Positions 12,126-23,543 of a DNA stretch of 64,000 bases are shown in pieces. The stretch covers positions 3,587,501 to 3,651,500 of the forward strand of contig CP126194.1 of assembly GCA_030272155.1 (NCBI GenBank), given 5' to 3'. The stretch is from Tetradesmus obliquus (lineage: Eukaryota; Chlorophyta; Chlorophyceae; Sphaeropleales; Scenedesmaceae). How positions within the stretch are numbered: the stretch's first letter is position 1; each line of letters opens with the position of its first letter. Under the pieces are notes generated by a model. It was not told the DNA's origin, ran no database searches, and saw nothing but the letters and a program-made list of their open reading frames with translations. The position numbers and the translations under genes were made by a program.

Positions 12126-12507
12126 CTTTAGCAATCTTAAATACGTTTTGTCTGACTTTAAGTATGTGAATTATGCTTTAGATGGAACCAGGCGGGCGGC
12201 AGTAAGGAACGGGTGGTGGGCGGGAGTTCTTGCAAGAGGTGCCAGCCACAAGATGACACGGCAGCACAAGACCACAGGTAACGCGAGGTATCAGTGTCAC
12301 ACACAAGCGAATTGTTTCCAAGCCTGACAGCAAACCATTGAGATGAACTACATGCACAACCGCACTGCCCTCTGGATGTCATGACATCGAGGTTCAAGGC
12401 ACACCAGCAACCCTTTCGACAGCTTGCTTTACCGGCTGCAACCAGCCTCTTTGCAGCATACGCAGCAGTCGTCGGTCGCCATTGCTTGCAACCACAGCAC
12501 AGTGTCA

Positions 12508-15500
12508 TCACTCTATGCTGCCAGGCCGCTGCCCTTTCCTGCGCACTGACAGCAGCTCCACACTGTCCCCTGGCTGCACCAGCCCCACCACAAACACCCA
12601 CTCATACTCAGCACTGCAGGCAGGCAGCCGTGTGCCATCAGGCAGCCTCGGCTGCCCGCTGCTGCTGCCAACTGCTGTTGCTGCTGCTGGCGCTGCTGCT
12701 GCCTCGCCCTCTGCCAGCCCCAGCTGCTGCTGCTGCTGCTGGTCTTCAGCTGCATCGGCAGCAGCAGCACCACCAGCTGCCGCAGCTGCAGCAGTAGCAG
12801 CAGCAGCACCAGCACCACCAGCTGCAGCCGCACCACCAGCACCACCCGCACCACCGCCAGCAGCCCTAGCTGCTGCAGCAGCAGCAGCAGTAGCAGCAAA
12901 CATGTCCCTGCCAAGCTCCGGCAGCAGCGCCCCCCGGCCCCCAGGCTGCACGCGCACCACATCCTGCACCTGCTGCACCAGCCGGTGCACCAGCCCTGGC
13001 CGCCTTAGAATATCCAGCGAGGCCTGAACCCCTAAGCCCTGAGCCTCCAGCAGCTGCAGCGCCGCACCCACCACCAGCTCAGCCACCTGTAGACACAAAG
13101 TTTACATGACTTTTAAATGAAAATGCAAGCAGAGGACCTAAGCTGGTGTCAACATGAGCATCATGGCAAGCTGGCATCAACATCAGCATCACCTGTGCAT
13201 TCATGACCATGCCAGGCGGCTGCAGGGCCAGGATGGCAAGGATCTCGTCTCGCTCCGGGCCATGCGGCAATAATAAAGGCAGCGCTGCTGCCCTGCGGTG
13301 GCGAAGCCCAGGCCTGCGGCTGCCGTGCTGCTGCTGCTGTCCATTTGGTGCTGCTGCTGCAGCAGCAGCAGCTGGGTTGGCGGCGTCACCGCTGCTGGCT
13401 GTAGAGTTAGAGCTGGGTTTGCTGCTGCCACCGCCACTGCTGCTGCTGCTGCTGCTGCCGGCTGGGGCATCTGCATCGATGGACTTGCGCAGGTTTGTGG
13501 ATGTGTTCAGCAGGCTGATGGTGGCATGTGGCAGGTCCCTGCAGCAGCATCGCACAGTTTGACACCAACAACTCAATGTGCGTAGTCTAGCAGAGTCGTG
13601 CAGCACAATGCAGTGTGGGGCTAGCTGCACATCGTTCTGGCTGGTCCTGGTGGCAGCAGCCAATGCACGCAGGTGAGCCAGGCGCCCTGTAGCTGAATGC
13701 AACCAGGTGCGGGCAGCATGATGTGTGCTGTATGTGTTCTGGTTGCTGGTAGTGTATGACAGCCTTGTTGGCTCCACTGAAGATGGCCAAAAAGTAAGAA
13801 GGGGTCGCCAGGTGTGGCCATTCACAGCGGCGCTCGGCAACATCTTGATGCGCTCGGCAACATCGCCCCTCTGGGGACTTTTAGCCTAAAAGTCTACGCT
13901 TGTACCGGAGGTCCAGCTCGATGCACAATGTTGACACAGCAGCATGCAGCTGCCCACCTGCGTGTGTCCAGGCTGAGCAGCAGCGTGTCTCCCTGGCTGA
14001 ACATGGCGCTGCGCGTGAGGCAGGCATGCTGCGAGCGCTTGCCGTGGCGCACCGTGTAGGCCGCCTGGCCGCTGACCAGCCAACCGTAGCTGCAGCAGCA
14101 GAGGTAGGAGCAGCGCACAAAGCAGTGGGGCAGTGCGCAGCGATTGTGGGAGGTCTACTGCTTGCATAGCCGAGTGGTGCAGCTGACCAGACACAGCATA
14201 GAATAGTATGCCTGGGATCACAGCTTCCTTGGCAGCTTGTCTGTGCAGCGCACTCCAGACAGCAGCATCAACCACAAACTATCTTGCGCGCCCAGCCACC
14301 GGCCCCAGTCTCACCAGCTGTGCGACCTGCATGCACACTTGAGCTGTGCTGCCGCAGCGCATCACACAAAACAGCAGCAACGAATCCAGTGCCGTTGCAC
14401 TGCCAGCAAATGACTGCCAAGCTCACCAGCTGGGCAACATCAACGCAGGCCTCAGCTGTGATACCGCATTACAGATAGCACCGCACCGCATTACAAACAG
14501 CAGCAACAAAGCCACCCCCGTTGCACCGCCAGCAAATGACTGCCAGGCTCACCAGCTGGGCGACTTGGTGCACTGCGTGTTGATGTCCCCCGCAGGATCC
14601 AGCGTTGCCGCCACAGCGCGGTGCATGAAGCCCACAAACAGCCAGCGTGGTGGCGTGCGGCCCTCGCTGCTATCTTTGAAGGCTGTCACTTTCAGGCTGA
14701 GTTCCAGGGACATGTCAAAGTAGCTGTGGTCGCTCACAGAAAACTGCAGCAGAAGCAGCAGCAGCAGCAGCAGCAGCAGCAGTGCTAGAAGCAGAGGCAG
14801 CATGGTTAGGGCTTGCTGCTGTACTGGACAGCACCCTGGGCAAGCATGCTGCAAAACGTGCATGGTGTGTTGCCTGCTGGGACACTCTGCAGACGCAGCA
14901 CACTAGGCTGAACAGCTGCCAAGTCACGCAATCGAACATATACAACAGCTGCCAATGATAGGCCCGTACATACACTTCAGCAGTCACCTGCATCAGCTCA
15001 CAGCTGCCAAGTCACACCGCAGGCCAAACAATAAAAACAGCTGCCAAATCATCGCCTCAAACGTACACACACTTCAGGTGATGTCACGTGTCACCTGCAT
15101 CAGTGTGTTGCCTGGCCGCGTGACATGCTTGCCGGGGTGTGCTGCTGCTACTGTGCCGCGGGTTGCTGTGGGACCTGCCACAGCCATGAAGGGGCTGGCG
15201 TGTGCAGCGTCAAAGGCCTCCCTGTAGGTCAGCGGGATGTGGCGGTGCAGCTGCAAATAATCCAGCATGGCCTGCAGCGCAGCACAATAGCAACAGATGT
15301 CGTTCTTGTATAGCAGCCTTACAGGCCAGCGGGATGTGGCGGTGCAGCTGCAGGTACTCCAGCATGGCCTGCAGCGCAGCACCGTAGCAGCAGTGGTTTT
15401 TTATTAGCATCCTTACAGGACAGTAGGATGTGACGATGCAGCTGCAGGCAGTCCAGCATGGCCTGCAGCATGCAGCGTGAAACAAAGCTCGCAACACGTA

Positions 15501-16922
15501 TTGCATGCGGGCAGGGCTGTCCTCAAGGTGGCTGCACAGCAGCACACGATGAACAGGGCATTGCTGCATGTGGTGTTCACCTCACCACCATGCGCATGCG
15601 CTCCTGCGTTTCTTGTCCCAGAACCACCTCACAACATGTGCAAATCCAGCACCAAGCCGATGCCAGCAGCAGCAAACGCTGCTTTCAAGCACGCGCTGCA
15701 GCGCCTCACCACCATGTGCGCACATGGTGGAGCATGCTCCAGCTTCTCGGGCGCCACCTGCGGTTCGTGCAGCTCAAAATGCAAAACGACACCAGCAGCA
15801 AGAAGTCACCGCTGCATTACTGTTGCCTCACCACCATGTGCTCCAGCTTCTCGGGCGCCACCTGCGGCTCGTGCAGCTTGAAAAAGACAGCAGCAAGGAT
15901 TGAACCGCTGCATTATTGTTGACTCACCACCATGTGCTCCAGCTTCTCGGGCGGCACCTGCGGCTCGTGCAGGTTGCCGCCGCGCGCCAGCGCAAACTGT
16001 CGCAGCCAGTTCAGCGCCACCTCAAATAGGCCGGGGTCCAGGTCCAGGAACACGTGCCCGGCTGCATCAGTGGCGCCGCCGCCTGGCCAGCGGCCGCTGC
16101 ACGAGGGGACAGCAAGAAAATCCGTGTTGAGTGCTTTGAGTGTATTTTGAAAATCAAACAGCGCGGGGTCCACGTCCAAAAAACGTGTCCGGCTGCATCG
16201 GTGGCGCCGCCGCCCGGCCAGCGGCCGCTGCGCATGCAGGGAGTTGAGAAACACGTGTGTAACATGTGGTAATGCTAATATGTGGTTTATTGGAGACGGA
16301 CTCGATGTGCTGTAGATGATGTACGTGTTGAACCAACAGATGGCGAAGCAGCAGCCAGGGAAGCAGCACACAATTTGCAGTAGAAACGTGGGCTGAGCTG
16401 CAAGCAAAGCTGCTACCAGAGAGCTGCTGAAGCAGCTGCGCTTGCATCCATGCTTCTCTCAAGTCTTAGCCTCTTCCCAGCACAACCTAGTCGCCCGACA
16501 TGCAAGCAAGCTAGCGGGACAGAATCCTCTGGACGGAGGAGCTCGACAAGATGCACTGCTTTTCAGCACGCTGCTGCTGCTGCTACTGCTGCTGCCACTC
16601 ACCCAAACATGAGCGCCAGCAGCGACTCCTCCACCAGGCACAGCGTGCGGCGCTGGCAGGAGAACAGACGCCCGCCCACATTCAGCGTGACAACGTCATC
16701 GCCGTGCACGGCTGGAGCATCTTCGGCATCAGCTGCTGCTGCTGCTGCTGCTGCGCCTGCAGCTGCTGATCCCTGCAGCGGCTGTGCTAGCTGTAAACTG
16801 CCAGCTGTTGTGCTTTTGTCTGGGTGCTGCTGCCGAGTGCTGGCCCTGCTGATCTGCAGCTGCTGCAGCTGCGCCTGTACGGCGTCAGTCTCTTCTACCC
16901 TGCATTTTTCAACCCGGCTCAC
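12508..16922 (-). CDS. BTB/T1 (KCTD-like) domain protein with possible SPRY-like region
   Basis: Exons read on - : about 16922-16603, 16096-15928, 15271-15095, 14743-14553, 14089-13958, 13538-13193 and 13086-12508, all in phase, about 635 residues. Exon 1 contains DDVVTLNVGGRLFSCQRRTL, the start of a potassium-channel-tetramerisation-type BTB domain. Exon 2 continues it (HVFLDLDPGLFEVALNWLR) and exon 3 gives the closing helix (LDYLQLHRHIPL). Such BTB proteins usually form oligomers and often act as cullin-3 adaptors. Exons 4-6 are beta-rich with YGWLVSG...FSQGDTLLLSLDTRR, reminiscent of the YGW...GD...LDL pattern of SPRY domains; this is inference. The C-terminal half is Ala/Gly/Gln-rich before a last conserved-looking segment. 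The 5' end is unresolved: the frame opens at 16922 without an ATG, so a further upstream exon is likely. Most introns carry copies of exon edges. Confidence 0.72.
14309..14565 (-). repeat. Copies of the exon 4 tail and 5' splice site (BTB gene)
   Basis: On the + strand the true exon end plus donor reads AGGCTCACCAGCTGGGCGAC (14545-14564). A close copy with the preceding ~30 bases of intron lies at 14400-14440, and a weaker one at 14309-14330. Spacing is about 126 and 111 bp. Each copy keeps the donor complement CTCAC. Confidence 0.75.
15259..15480 (-). repeat. Three copies of the 3' splice site and head of exon 3 (BTB gene)
   Basis: The true exon head starts at 15271 (reading inward on -). 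Copies of the acceptor plus about 50 bases of exon start at 15368 and 15462, with periods of 97 and 94 bp. All three keep CTGCAG before the exon-like sequence; the third has several substitutions and no longer encodes the same peptide throughout. Confidence 0.8.
15581..15975 (-). repeat. Four copies of the exon 2 tail and 5' splice site (BTB gene)
   Basis: The block CTCACCACCATGTGCTCCAG (the donor and last codons of exon 2 in complement) occurs at 15923 (functional), 15827, 15715 and in shorter form at 15581. Spacing is 96, 112 and 134 bp. The two nearer copies preserve about 50 bp of exon (peptide HEPQVAPEKLEHMV), with one Pro/Ala difference from the true exon. Confidence 0.8.
16050..16232 (-). 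repeat. Duplicated head of exon 2, upstream copy frameshifted (BTB gene)
   Basis: The true exon 2 begins at 16096 (CGGCCGCTGGCC...). A copy of its acceptor and about 60 coding bases begins at 16222, 126 bp upstream in gene direction. Within the copy a one-base deletion after GGACACG shifts the frame relative to the true exon, so it would not encode the BTB strand and is a pseudo-exon. Confidence 0.8.
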
Positions 16923-16924
16923 AT

Positions 16925-17680
16925 GTTACAGGCCATGTAGCAACACAGGGAGTGCCAACAAGGGCACGGCATATGCAACACAGCTAAGAGCAGCAGGTGA
17001 TGTAATGGTACTCATGCCTTGCATACATCAGCTGCCACAAATGAGTTTTGAAAGCTGTTGTTTCAATCACATAACAAGTGTAATGCCGCACCTATTCTGC
17101 TGCGCCTTGAGGGCCTGTACAGGTGCAGAAGGATGCTGCGGTTGTGCAGGTATGTCCATGGCACGACTGGCACAGCTCTTGCTGATGCTCTGCTGCTGTC
17201 ACTGCCCTCAGCTAATAGCTACTTTGCTGCAGCCCTGACATGTAAAAACAATGTACAAACGTTTCGTTGCTGCTGCCTCTCTCCAAATGCATTCAAGTGC
17301 ACACGTGCTGCTGTCACTGCTGAACACCTGGGTTGACAAAATGCTTCACAAGTTGCAGGTGACTGGCTTGCTACTCGCACATCAGGACTGTCTCAAGCAT
17401 TACCAGGATCATCACTTGCAGGATCATGCTGCATTGACCTGCGGCGTGGCCATCCGACCGTTCCCTGCCAGACTGTCATTATGACATGTTAAAATTGTTA
17501 GGTGTCACCCTTCCTGACCTTCTTGAAGAGTGGCATGCCGAGTGTTGCGATGTTTACTATTTGATGCTTCCCTTAAGCCTCTGCACACCCATTCCGCTGC
17601 GCTCACAACGGGCATTGCTGTGCAAAACCTATCCTAGCTTGCTGCATTGTCGGTGCGGCATTGATAAGCCTCAAACTAAG
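16925..17680. promoter_or_regulatory. Divergent promoter region, BTB gene / CK2 alpha
   Basis: This 0.75-kb space lies between the apparent 5' end of the BTB gene and the CK2 alpha ATG. Some of it may be a missing first exon of the BTB gene. No TATA box or strong motif is evident. Confidence 0.35.
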
Positions 17681-20372
17681 ATGCCTCCAAAGAAGTATCC
17701 CAGAAGTACTCGGCGGAAAGGCGCACTACGCTCAGTGGCTCGTTCCTATGCAGACGCAGCAGCGCAGCAGCCCGCTCTCTACTGGAACGATGTCTGCAGC
17801 ATAGACTGGGGAAACCAGGAAAATTATGAAGTGCTGCAGCAGTTAGGCAAGGGCAAGTACGGAGAAGTGTTTGAAGGGGTGAACCTGGAGGACGGGGGCC
17901 GCTGTGTCGTGAAAATCATGCGGCCTGTCAAAGAGCAGCGGCTAAAGCGGGAGATCAAGATTTTGCGGCTGGTGTCTGGCGGTCCCAACATCATCACGCT
18001 GCATGAGGTGGTGCGGGACCCAGACACCAAGACCCCCTGCTTCATCTTTGAATTTGTGGACAGCATGCCACTCAAGGAGCTGCAGGCAGTTGTCACGGAC
18101 TTGGATGTGCGCAGCTACATGTACCAGGTGAGCACCAGGCTCGCCAGCTGCAGCCAGGGACCAGCGGCAGCCAGCAGCAGCCAGCGCGTTGTCCCACAGC
18201 CTGACATGGCATGCTCCAGTCAGCCAGCAGATGCATAATCTTTCATCATGCCCACATACATCTACTGCTGCATATGCCTTCTTTGTAGGTTATGTGTGAC
18301 ATTGTAACTGGTGCTCACATCAGTTGTCAGGCGTGGCAGGTGCTTGCAGGAAGCACCTGAGATTACTCTTGTTGCACCAACACTCTACACCTCACTCTTG
18401 CTTTGGTGCAGCTTCTGGTGGCGCTGAACTACACGCACAGCAAGGGCATCATGCACCGAGACATCAAGCCAGCCAACGTGCTGATAGACCACAACAAGCG
18501 GCAGCTGAAGCTCATTGACTGGGGCCTAGCAGACTTCTACTTCCCAGGTGAGCATGGCTCGAAAAGTGTACAGCAGTCTGGAGGCAACTGCAGCCCTGCA
18601 AAGAGGCTGTGGCTGTCAGCAGCGGCGGCAGCAGCAGCAGCAGCGGCGGCAGCAGCAGTGGCTCATGGCAAGGGTTCAGCATGCGCGGCACTGTCAGCAG
18701 GCAGCTTGCTGGCGCCCGACATCCAAATGTCTTGTGCCCTTGTGCCTCATGCCTTGTGCCCTTGTGCTGCATGCCGTGCCTCGTGCCTTGCACTTGTTGC
18801 CTTGCCACCTGCTCTGCTTTCAGGCAAGGAGTACCCGGTGCGTGTGGCCACGCGCTTCTACAAGGGGCCGGAGCTGCTGTGCGACATCCGCGACTACGAC
18901 TACAGCCTGGACATCTGGGGCGTGGGATGCATGCTGGCAGCCTTCCTCTTCCGCAAGCAGGTGCGGGGTTAGGGTGAGGGGATAGGCAGGCAGTGAAGTT
19001 ATCAGGCAGTCGAGGAGGCAGCGCAGCAGGTGCGTGTGGCCTGATGTTTGGCTTGCATGCTGGCAGCCTTCGCCGTCCGCAAGCAGGTGGGCTGTGCTGC
19101 ACTGCATGGCAGCAGTCCTTGCAGCAGCTGGCAGCCTATATGCGGCCTGCACCGGCACTACAGCCTGGACATCTGGGGCGTGAAGTGGTACAGGCAGTGG
19201 CAGTTGCGTGTGGCCTGTTGTGCGACCTGCACAGGCTTGCGCTGTGTAGGTGCAGCCTAGGCTCCTGTGTTGCAAACGCCTTAGCACAGGGGCTGGATGG
19301 TACAGGCCGGCTGACCAGGCTTGTATATAGTAACTGCAGCAGCAGCAGCAGCAGCAGCTGCGGCTACTCCTTAGAAGCCTACTAGAACGGACGCGCGCCG
19401 ATGCCATTATCCATCGCCTTGACACTGCATGACGCTGGCTTGTGGGCTGCTGCTGCTGCTGCTGCTGCTGCCTCAGGTGTTCTTCCGTGGCGAGGATGAG
19501 CTGGACCAGCTGGTCAAGATCAGCAAGGTGCTGGGCACTGACGAGCTGTACGCCTATGCTGAGAAGTACGGCGTGGAGCTGGACCCCAAGCTGGTGCAGC
19601 TGTGCGGCTACAGGTGCGTGCTTGTCATGTGGTTGCGAATGGTGCAGTGTCTCAGTTGGTGATGGTGATGTTGTTGTGGGGCTGGACCCCAAGCTGGTGC
19701 AGCTGTGCGGCTACAGGTGAGCCATTTCTCAGGCATCATGTGGCTACAGATGTGGCCAAGGTGTAGCCTTGTCCGGTTGGTCAGTGGCGGTGGTGCCACT
19801 GCTGTGGAGCTGGACCCCAAGCTGGTGCAGCTGTGCGGCTACAGGTGCGGGGTTGGAAAGGCAACCGAGAAAGGAAACAGGCGAACTAAAGCGGATGGTG
19901 AAGAACAAGAAGCTCTGCAGCAGAAATCGTGCAGCGCTGATTGGCCGGGGGGCGGGGGGGCGGGGGGCGGGGCGGGGTTGTCAATGGGATGGATTGTGCA
20001 AGAGGACGACACACGGTTGCGTTTCACCAGACCCTTGGTGGTGACATCGTGAGCAGCTTGGGGGCCGCGGTGCTGGGGTATGTGTGGTGCTTTGTGTGGT
20101 GCTGACCTCTGTGCCTCGTCAACATGCATTGATCTCTCCCGCGCTGCTGCTGCTGCTGTCGCTGCTGCTGCCGCAGGCCGCGCCAGGCATGGCGCAAGTA
20201 CATCAACGATGAGAACAGCCACCTCATCAGCCCTGATGCGCTGGCGCTGCTCAGCGAGCTGCTGCAGTACGACCACCAGGCGCGGCCCACAGCAGCAGAG
20301 GCGATGCAGCACTCCTACTTTGCGCCCATACGGCAGATGCACGAGCAGCAGCAGCTGGCCAGCAAAAAGTAG
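17681..20372 (+). CDS. CKA: Casein kinase II catalytic subunit alpha
   Basis: Five exons, 17681-18127, 18412-18547, 18824-18960, 19477-19613 and 20177-20372, in phase, 350 residues (usual CK2 alpha is 330-390). Landmarks: glycine loop LGKGKYGEV (55-63), catalytic Lys in VVKIM (K78), a basic cluster [15 protein letters not shown] at 164-166, and the DWG (185-187) that replaces DFG in this family. [19 protein letters not shown] and a final [13 protein letters not shown] also match CK2 alpha. It is a constitutively active Ser/Thr kinase preferring acidic sites and pairs with CK2 beta. The frame is open upstream to another ATG at 17486, so a longer N terminus (for example an organelle-targeted form) cannot be excluded; I chose 17681 because it leads directly into the conserved part. 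Introns 3 and 4 carry copies of exon ends. Confidence 0.92.
18901..19182 (+). repeat. Copies of exon 3 segments inside CK2 alpha intron 3
   Basis: The exon 3 end GCATGCTGGCAGCCTTCCTC...CGCAAGCAGGTG (18928-18962) recurs at 19056-19089 with four changes, keeping CAG|GTG. The preceding exon piece TACAGCCTGGACATCTGGGG (18901) recurs exactly at 19159. The intron therefore holds at least two separately decayed copies. Confidence 0.8.
19573..19849 (+). repeat. Three near-perfect copies of the exon 4 end with 5' splice site (CK2 alpha)
   Basis: The 36-bp exon end GCTGGACCCCAAGCTGGTGC...TACAG and its GT occur at 19578 (true exon), 19681 and 19809. The copies are identical over the exon part, and the third extends identity 5 bases left and through GTGCG. 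All three have usable donors (GTGCGT, GTGAGC, GTGCGG). Using either intronic donor would retain an in-frame TGA at about 19660. Confidence 0.9.
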
Positions 20373-20810
20373 CGCTGTGTGGTGTGGCGCTGGCGCGCCT
20401 GCAGCTGCAGCAGTGAGGCACAGGGGTTGCAGCTGCAGCAGCAGCAGCAGCGGTTGGAACGCAACCCTGCGTGACAATTGTCATGCGGCATGCAGCTGAG
20501 GTGATTCAGACGCCTAGCGGGTTGTAGCAGCAGCACATAGCTGGTGTGTTCAGCAGCAGAGTTCTGCTGCTGCATGCGGCAGGTGTGTGGTGTGTCTGCC
20601 AGCAGCTGCATGGGCTGCCGTCGGTTACGCAAGTGAGTAGTTCTGGTATCCTTCACACTGCCAGCGGCGGCGGCGGCAGCAGCAGCAAGGTGACCTGCTG
20701 AAGTATGCGTACCTGTGTCAGGGCGGCTGCGGTGTATAAGCGGCTGGCGCTGCTCAACCTACCTAGCAAAGTACTGCTTGTTGCTATACAGTCTAACAGC
20801 GCAGCTGCGT

Positions 20811-21310
20811 GCAGCGCTTGCAGCAGCGGTGGCAGCAGTGTACTGCTGCTTTTTGACAGCATATGTGCAGTGCTTGCAGCAGAGTTGGCGGCAGTGTGCT
20901 GCTGCTTCAAGACAGCATGTGTGCAGTGCTTGCAGCAGCGTTGGCGGCAGTGTACTGTCCTTGTAGACGGCATGCGTGCAGCACTGGCAGCAGCGGTGGT
21001 GGCATTGTGATGCTGTTTTTACACTGGATGTGTGCAGCACTTGCAGCACTTGCAGCAGCGTTTGCGGCAGTGTGCTGCTGCTTCAAGACAGCATGCGTGC
21101 AGCACTTGCGGCAGCGTTGGCGGCAGTGTCTTGTGGTTGAAGATGGCATGGGCGCGGCACTGGCAGCAGCGGTAGTGGGAGTGTGTTGCTGCTTTTAGAT
21201 GGCATGGGTTCAGCACTTGCAGCAGCGTTTGCAGCAGTGTACTGTGCTTGTACATGGCATAGGGCAGGCACTGGCAGCAGTGTTTGCGGCGTGGTGGTGC
21301 TGCTGTTTGG
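20811..21310. repeat. Minisatellite, about nine units of ~55-56 bp
   Basis: Starting 440 bp after the CK2 alpha stop, a unit of roughly GTGCAGCACTTGCAGCAGCG + TTGGCGGCAGTG + TACTGCTGCTTCAAGACAGCAT repeats about nine times with 10-25% divergence; one unit carries an internal 9-10 bp duplication. The unit is rich in GCAGCA. It is open in several frames, but the period is not consistently a multiple of three and the peptides are low in complexity, so I do not call it coding. It may lie in the CK2 alpha 3' UTR. Confidence 0.85.
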
Positions 21311-23543
21311 TGAAGTCCTGGGCTGGAGCACTTGACTGCAGCTGCAGCCGCTATTCTAGCATTGCCTTGCTTGTACATGTGGCCTACAGTAATTTTCTTG
21401 TATGGCATGCGCGCGGCATGTGCTTTTCGCAGGATGCATGTGCCTATTGCTCTCCTGTCTTCTTCTTGTCATCGGTTGAGTGCGCCACGGCACTGTATTT
21501 GGATGCAGTGCTCCTGCTGATGCTGTGCACCTGCTGTTTGTTTCTGGGAAGAGCTTGGACGCCTGTCTCCTTGCTGCGAGCTGAGGGCTGAGCGCAACAG
21601 TTTCTTTGGCACAATGACATGGGCGTGTGCTTTCGCAGCAGCTCGTGACTGCTGCTATGGGAGCCGCTGCTGCGGCTCCTGGAGGCATTGTGCTCTCGCT
21701 GTTAACATGGAGCGTGCGCCCTGACAGGCAAGTGTTTGTTCACGTCTGCTGAGCGCAATCCCCTATCTGCCGCTGCAGCAGCTGCCTGTGTTAGCGTGCA
21801 TGTGCTGTACACTGTGGTGTCAGCAGGTTGCAAGCAGGTTGCACTGGACGATGTCATGTGCTTTGGCGTGAGCGCAAGCATCCGTAGTGCATGGACTAGT
21901 CAGGCAGCAGGTGCTTGCAATTGTGTGAGCCCTGTGCTTTTGTTAGGCAGGGCTTGTTTGGTTTCACTGTTGTGTAGGCTTCAGCTATGTGTGTCTGTTG
22001 CGGCTGCAAGCCAACTCAGCTGCAGCCCGCAACAGCTTGACTTCTTCAAGCCAGTTTTATGCTGTTACAGCGGCTACCAGCTTGGCTACCAGCTTGGCTG
22101 GCAGCACGCCCCCGCCAGGCTATATATGCTTTGACATAGTTACTGGAAGGAGTGCCTCACCCTGCTGAAACAATGCAGGCCACCTTACTAGTACCGGTGA
22201 AGCTGTACAGAAGCAGATTTTGTGCGGGGAAGCGCTCAGCGCGTCTCACTCGGAGCTGGATATGCTCTTATCGTCACAACACACGATTAAATCATCAGTC
22301 TCTGTGCACACTGACCAGGCGTTGCTGCCCCTAGTGTAGTAGAACCACACAGTATGCCTGCCACTCAGTGCCAATGATTGGCACCGTAGGTGCCAACGTG
22401 GCACAAGATGCAGCTGTGGACAAAACTTTTGTGCAGATTATCTGCAACTAATGGACATGCACCAAGGCAGCAGCTGCAATGCAACCCAGCCAAAAGTGGA
22501 AAGTCCCCGGTAGATGCACAACCGCTTGAGGTGCATGCATGCATACGTAGTGGATGCAGCATATGCTGCTGCTGCAGCAGCATCCACTACATGCGCAGCC
22601 TCGGCGGACCCTACGCCTAGGCCACACACGCATGCCCTGTATTGTTGCATTTCATCCTTTTACATGCACCCAAAAGTAACTCCGCTGTCAACATGCGCAA
22701 CTTCTGGTATTGATGCACGAATACATGCCGGTGGCAGCAGCTTTCGGCGCCGCTATCAAGCCAACTTGGCTTCAAGCAACCACTGTGACTTTCGTGCACA
22801 CTGACCTCCTGAGGCAATCACTGCATGACCCCAGTAAAATGACAGGTGCATTGTAACTGCTGCCGCAATCACTGGGACTGATAGCACAACACCATACCGG
22901 TCCAGTTCCTGGTGTGTCACTGCAGGATCCATAACACTGGCACCGGCTGAGCACAGGCGCATGCCTTGCTGCACTGACAATTGCGCTTGTATGCAACTGA
23001 AGCAACATCAATATGGTTCCAGTGCAGCCATCAGTGCAGCCACACCACCTTGATCGGATGTGAATAAAATGCTTACTTGCAACTTGCACATTCTCAGTCA
23101 ACACCCACGTGACAAACTGCCCTGTCGACTATCCACTTAGTAACCTATCATGCTTATGAACACGCAATTGTTGTGGCCCAGCTGCTCACACATCAGGTGC
23201 TCATGGTAGCGGGCATGCATATAAGTGCTGCTCAGCATGCTAGCAGACTGCCGGAAGCGTCCAAACCGAGGATACCCTACGTAAGCGTTTTGGCGCCTGC
23301 TGAGATGTGCCTACACGTCGGCCCTACCCTTCCCAGATCACGCAGGTTCTATGCTATCCCTACGCATCCCCACCACAATGCATCCAACCCTACCAATGTC
23401 CCCATGCATAGCCAACACCACCTCAAAAACGCTTGCATGCTCCAACACTTGGCACACCGAGTGAAGCCTATCACACCATAACGCCCCTCAAACCCCTCGA
23501 TCTGCGACCTCCCAATGCACGCCGCAACAGCAGGCATGCCGCC
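21311..23543. other. Intergenic, no supported gene
   Basis: Convergent space after CK2 alpha and its minisatellite and before the 3' end of the membrane protein gene. Frames here are short, Cys/Ala-rich and without family resemblance. A hairpin lies at 22547-22592. Confidence 0.45.
22547..22592. repeat. Imperfect inverted repeat (hairpin)
   Basis: GTAGTGGATGC at the left is matched by GCATCCACTAC at the right, with a CTG/CAG-rich, self-complementary middle (GCAGCATATGCTGCTGCTGC). The arms are perfect over 11 bp and the loop can pair further. Function unknown. Confidence 0.7.

Noticed and set aside
15477..15903. Repetitive + strand frame ([15 protein letters not shown] type) in the BTB region
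   Set aside because: It is the reverse complement of the repeated exon 2 edge, not a gene.
17486..17680. N-terminal extension of CK2 alpha from ATG 17486
   Set aside because: The frame is open, but the extension is not conserved in CK2 alpha and does not look like a clear transit peptide; kept only as an alternative start.
20705..21198. Cys/Ala-rich frames across the minisatellite as a repeat protein
   Set aside because: The unit length is not consistently a multiple of three, so the frame changes between units.
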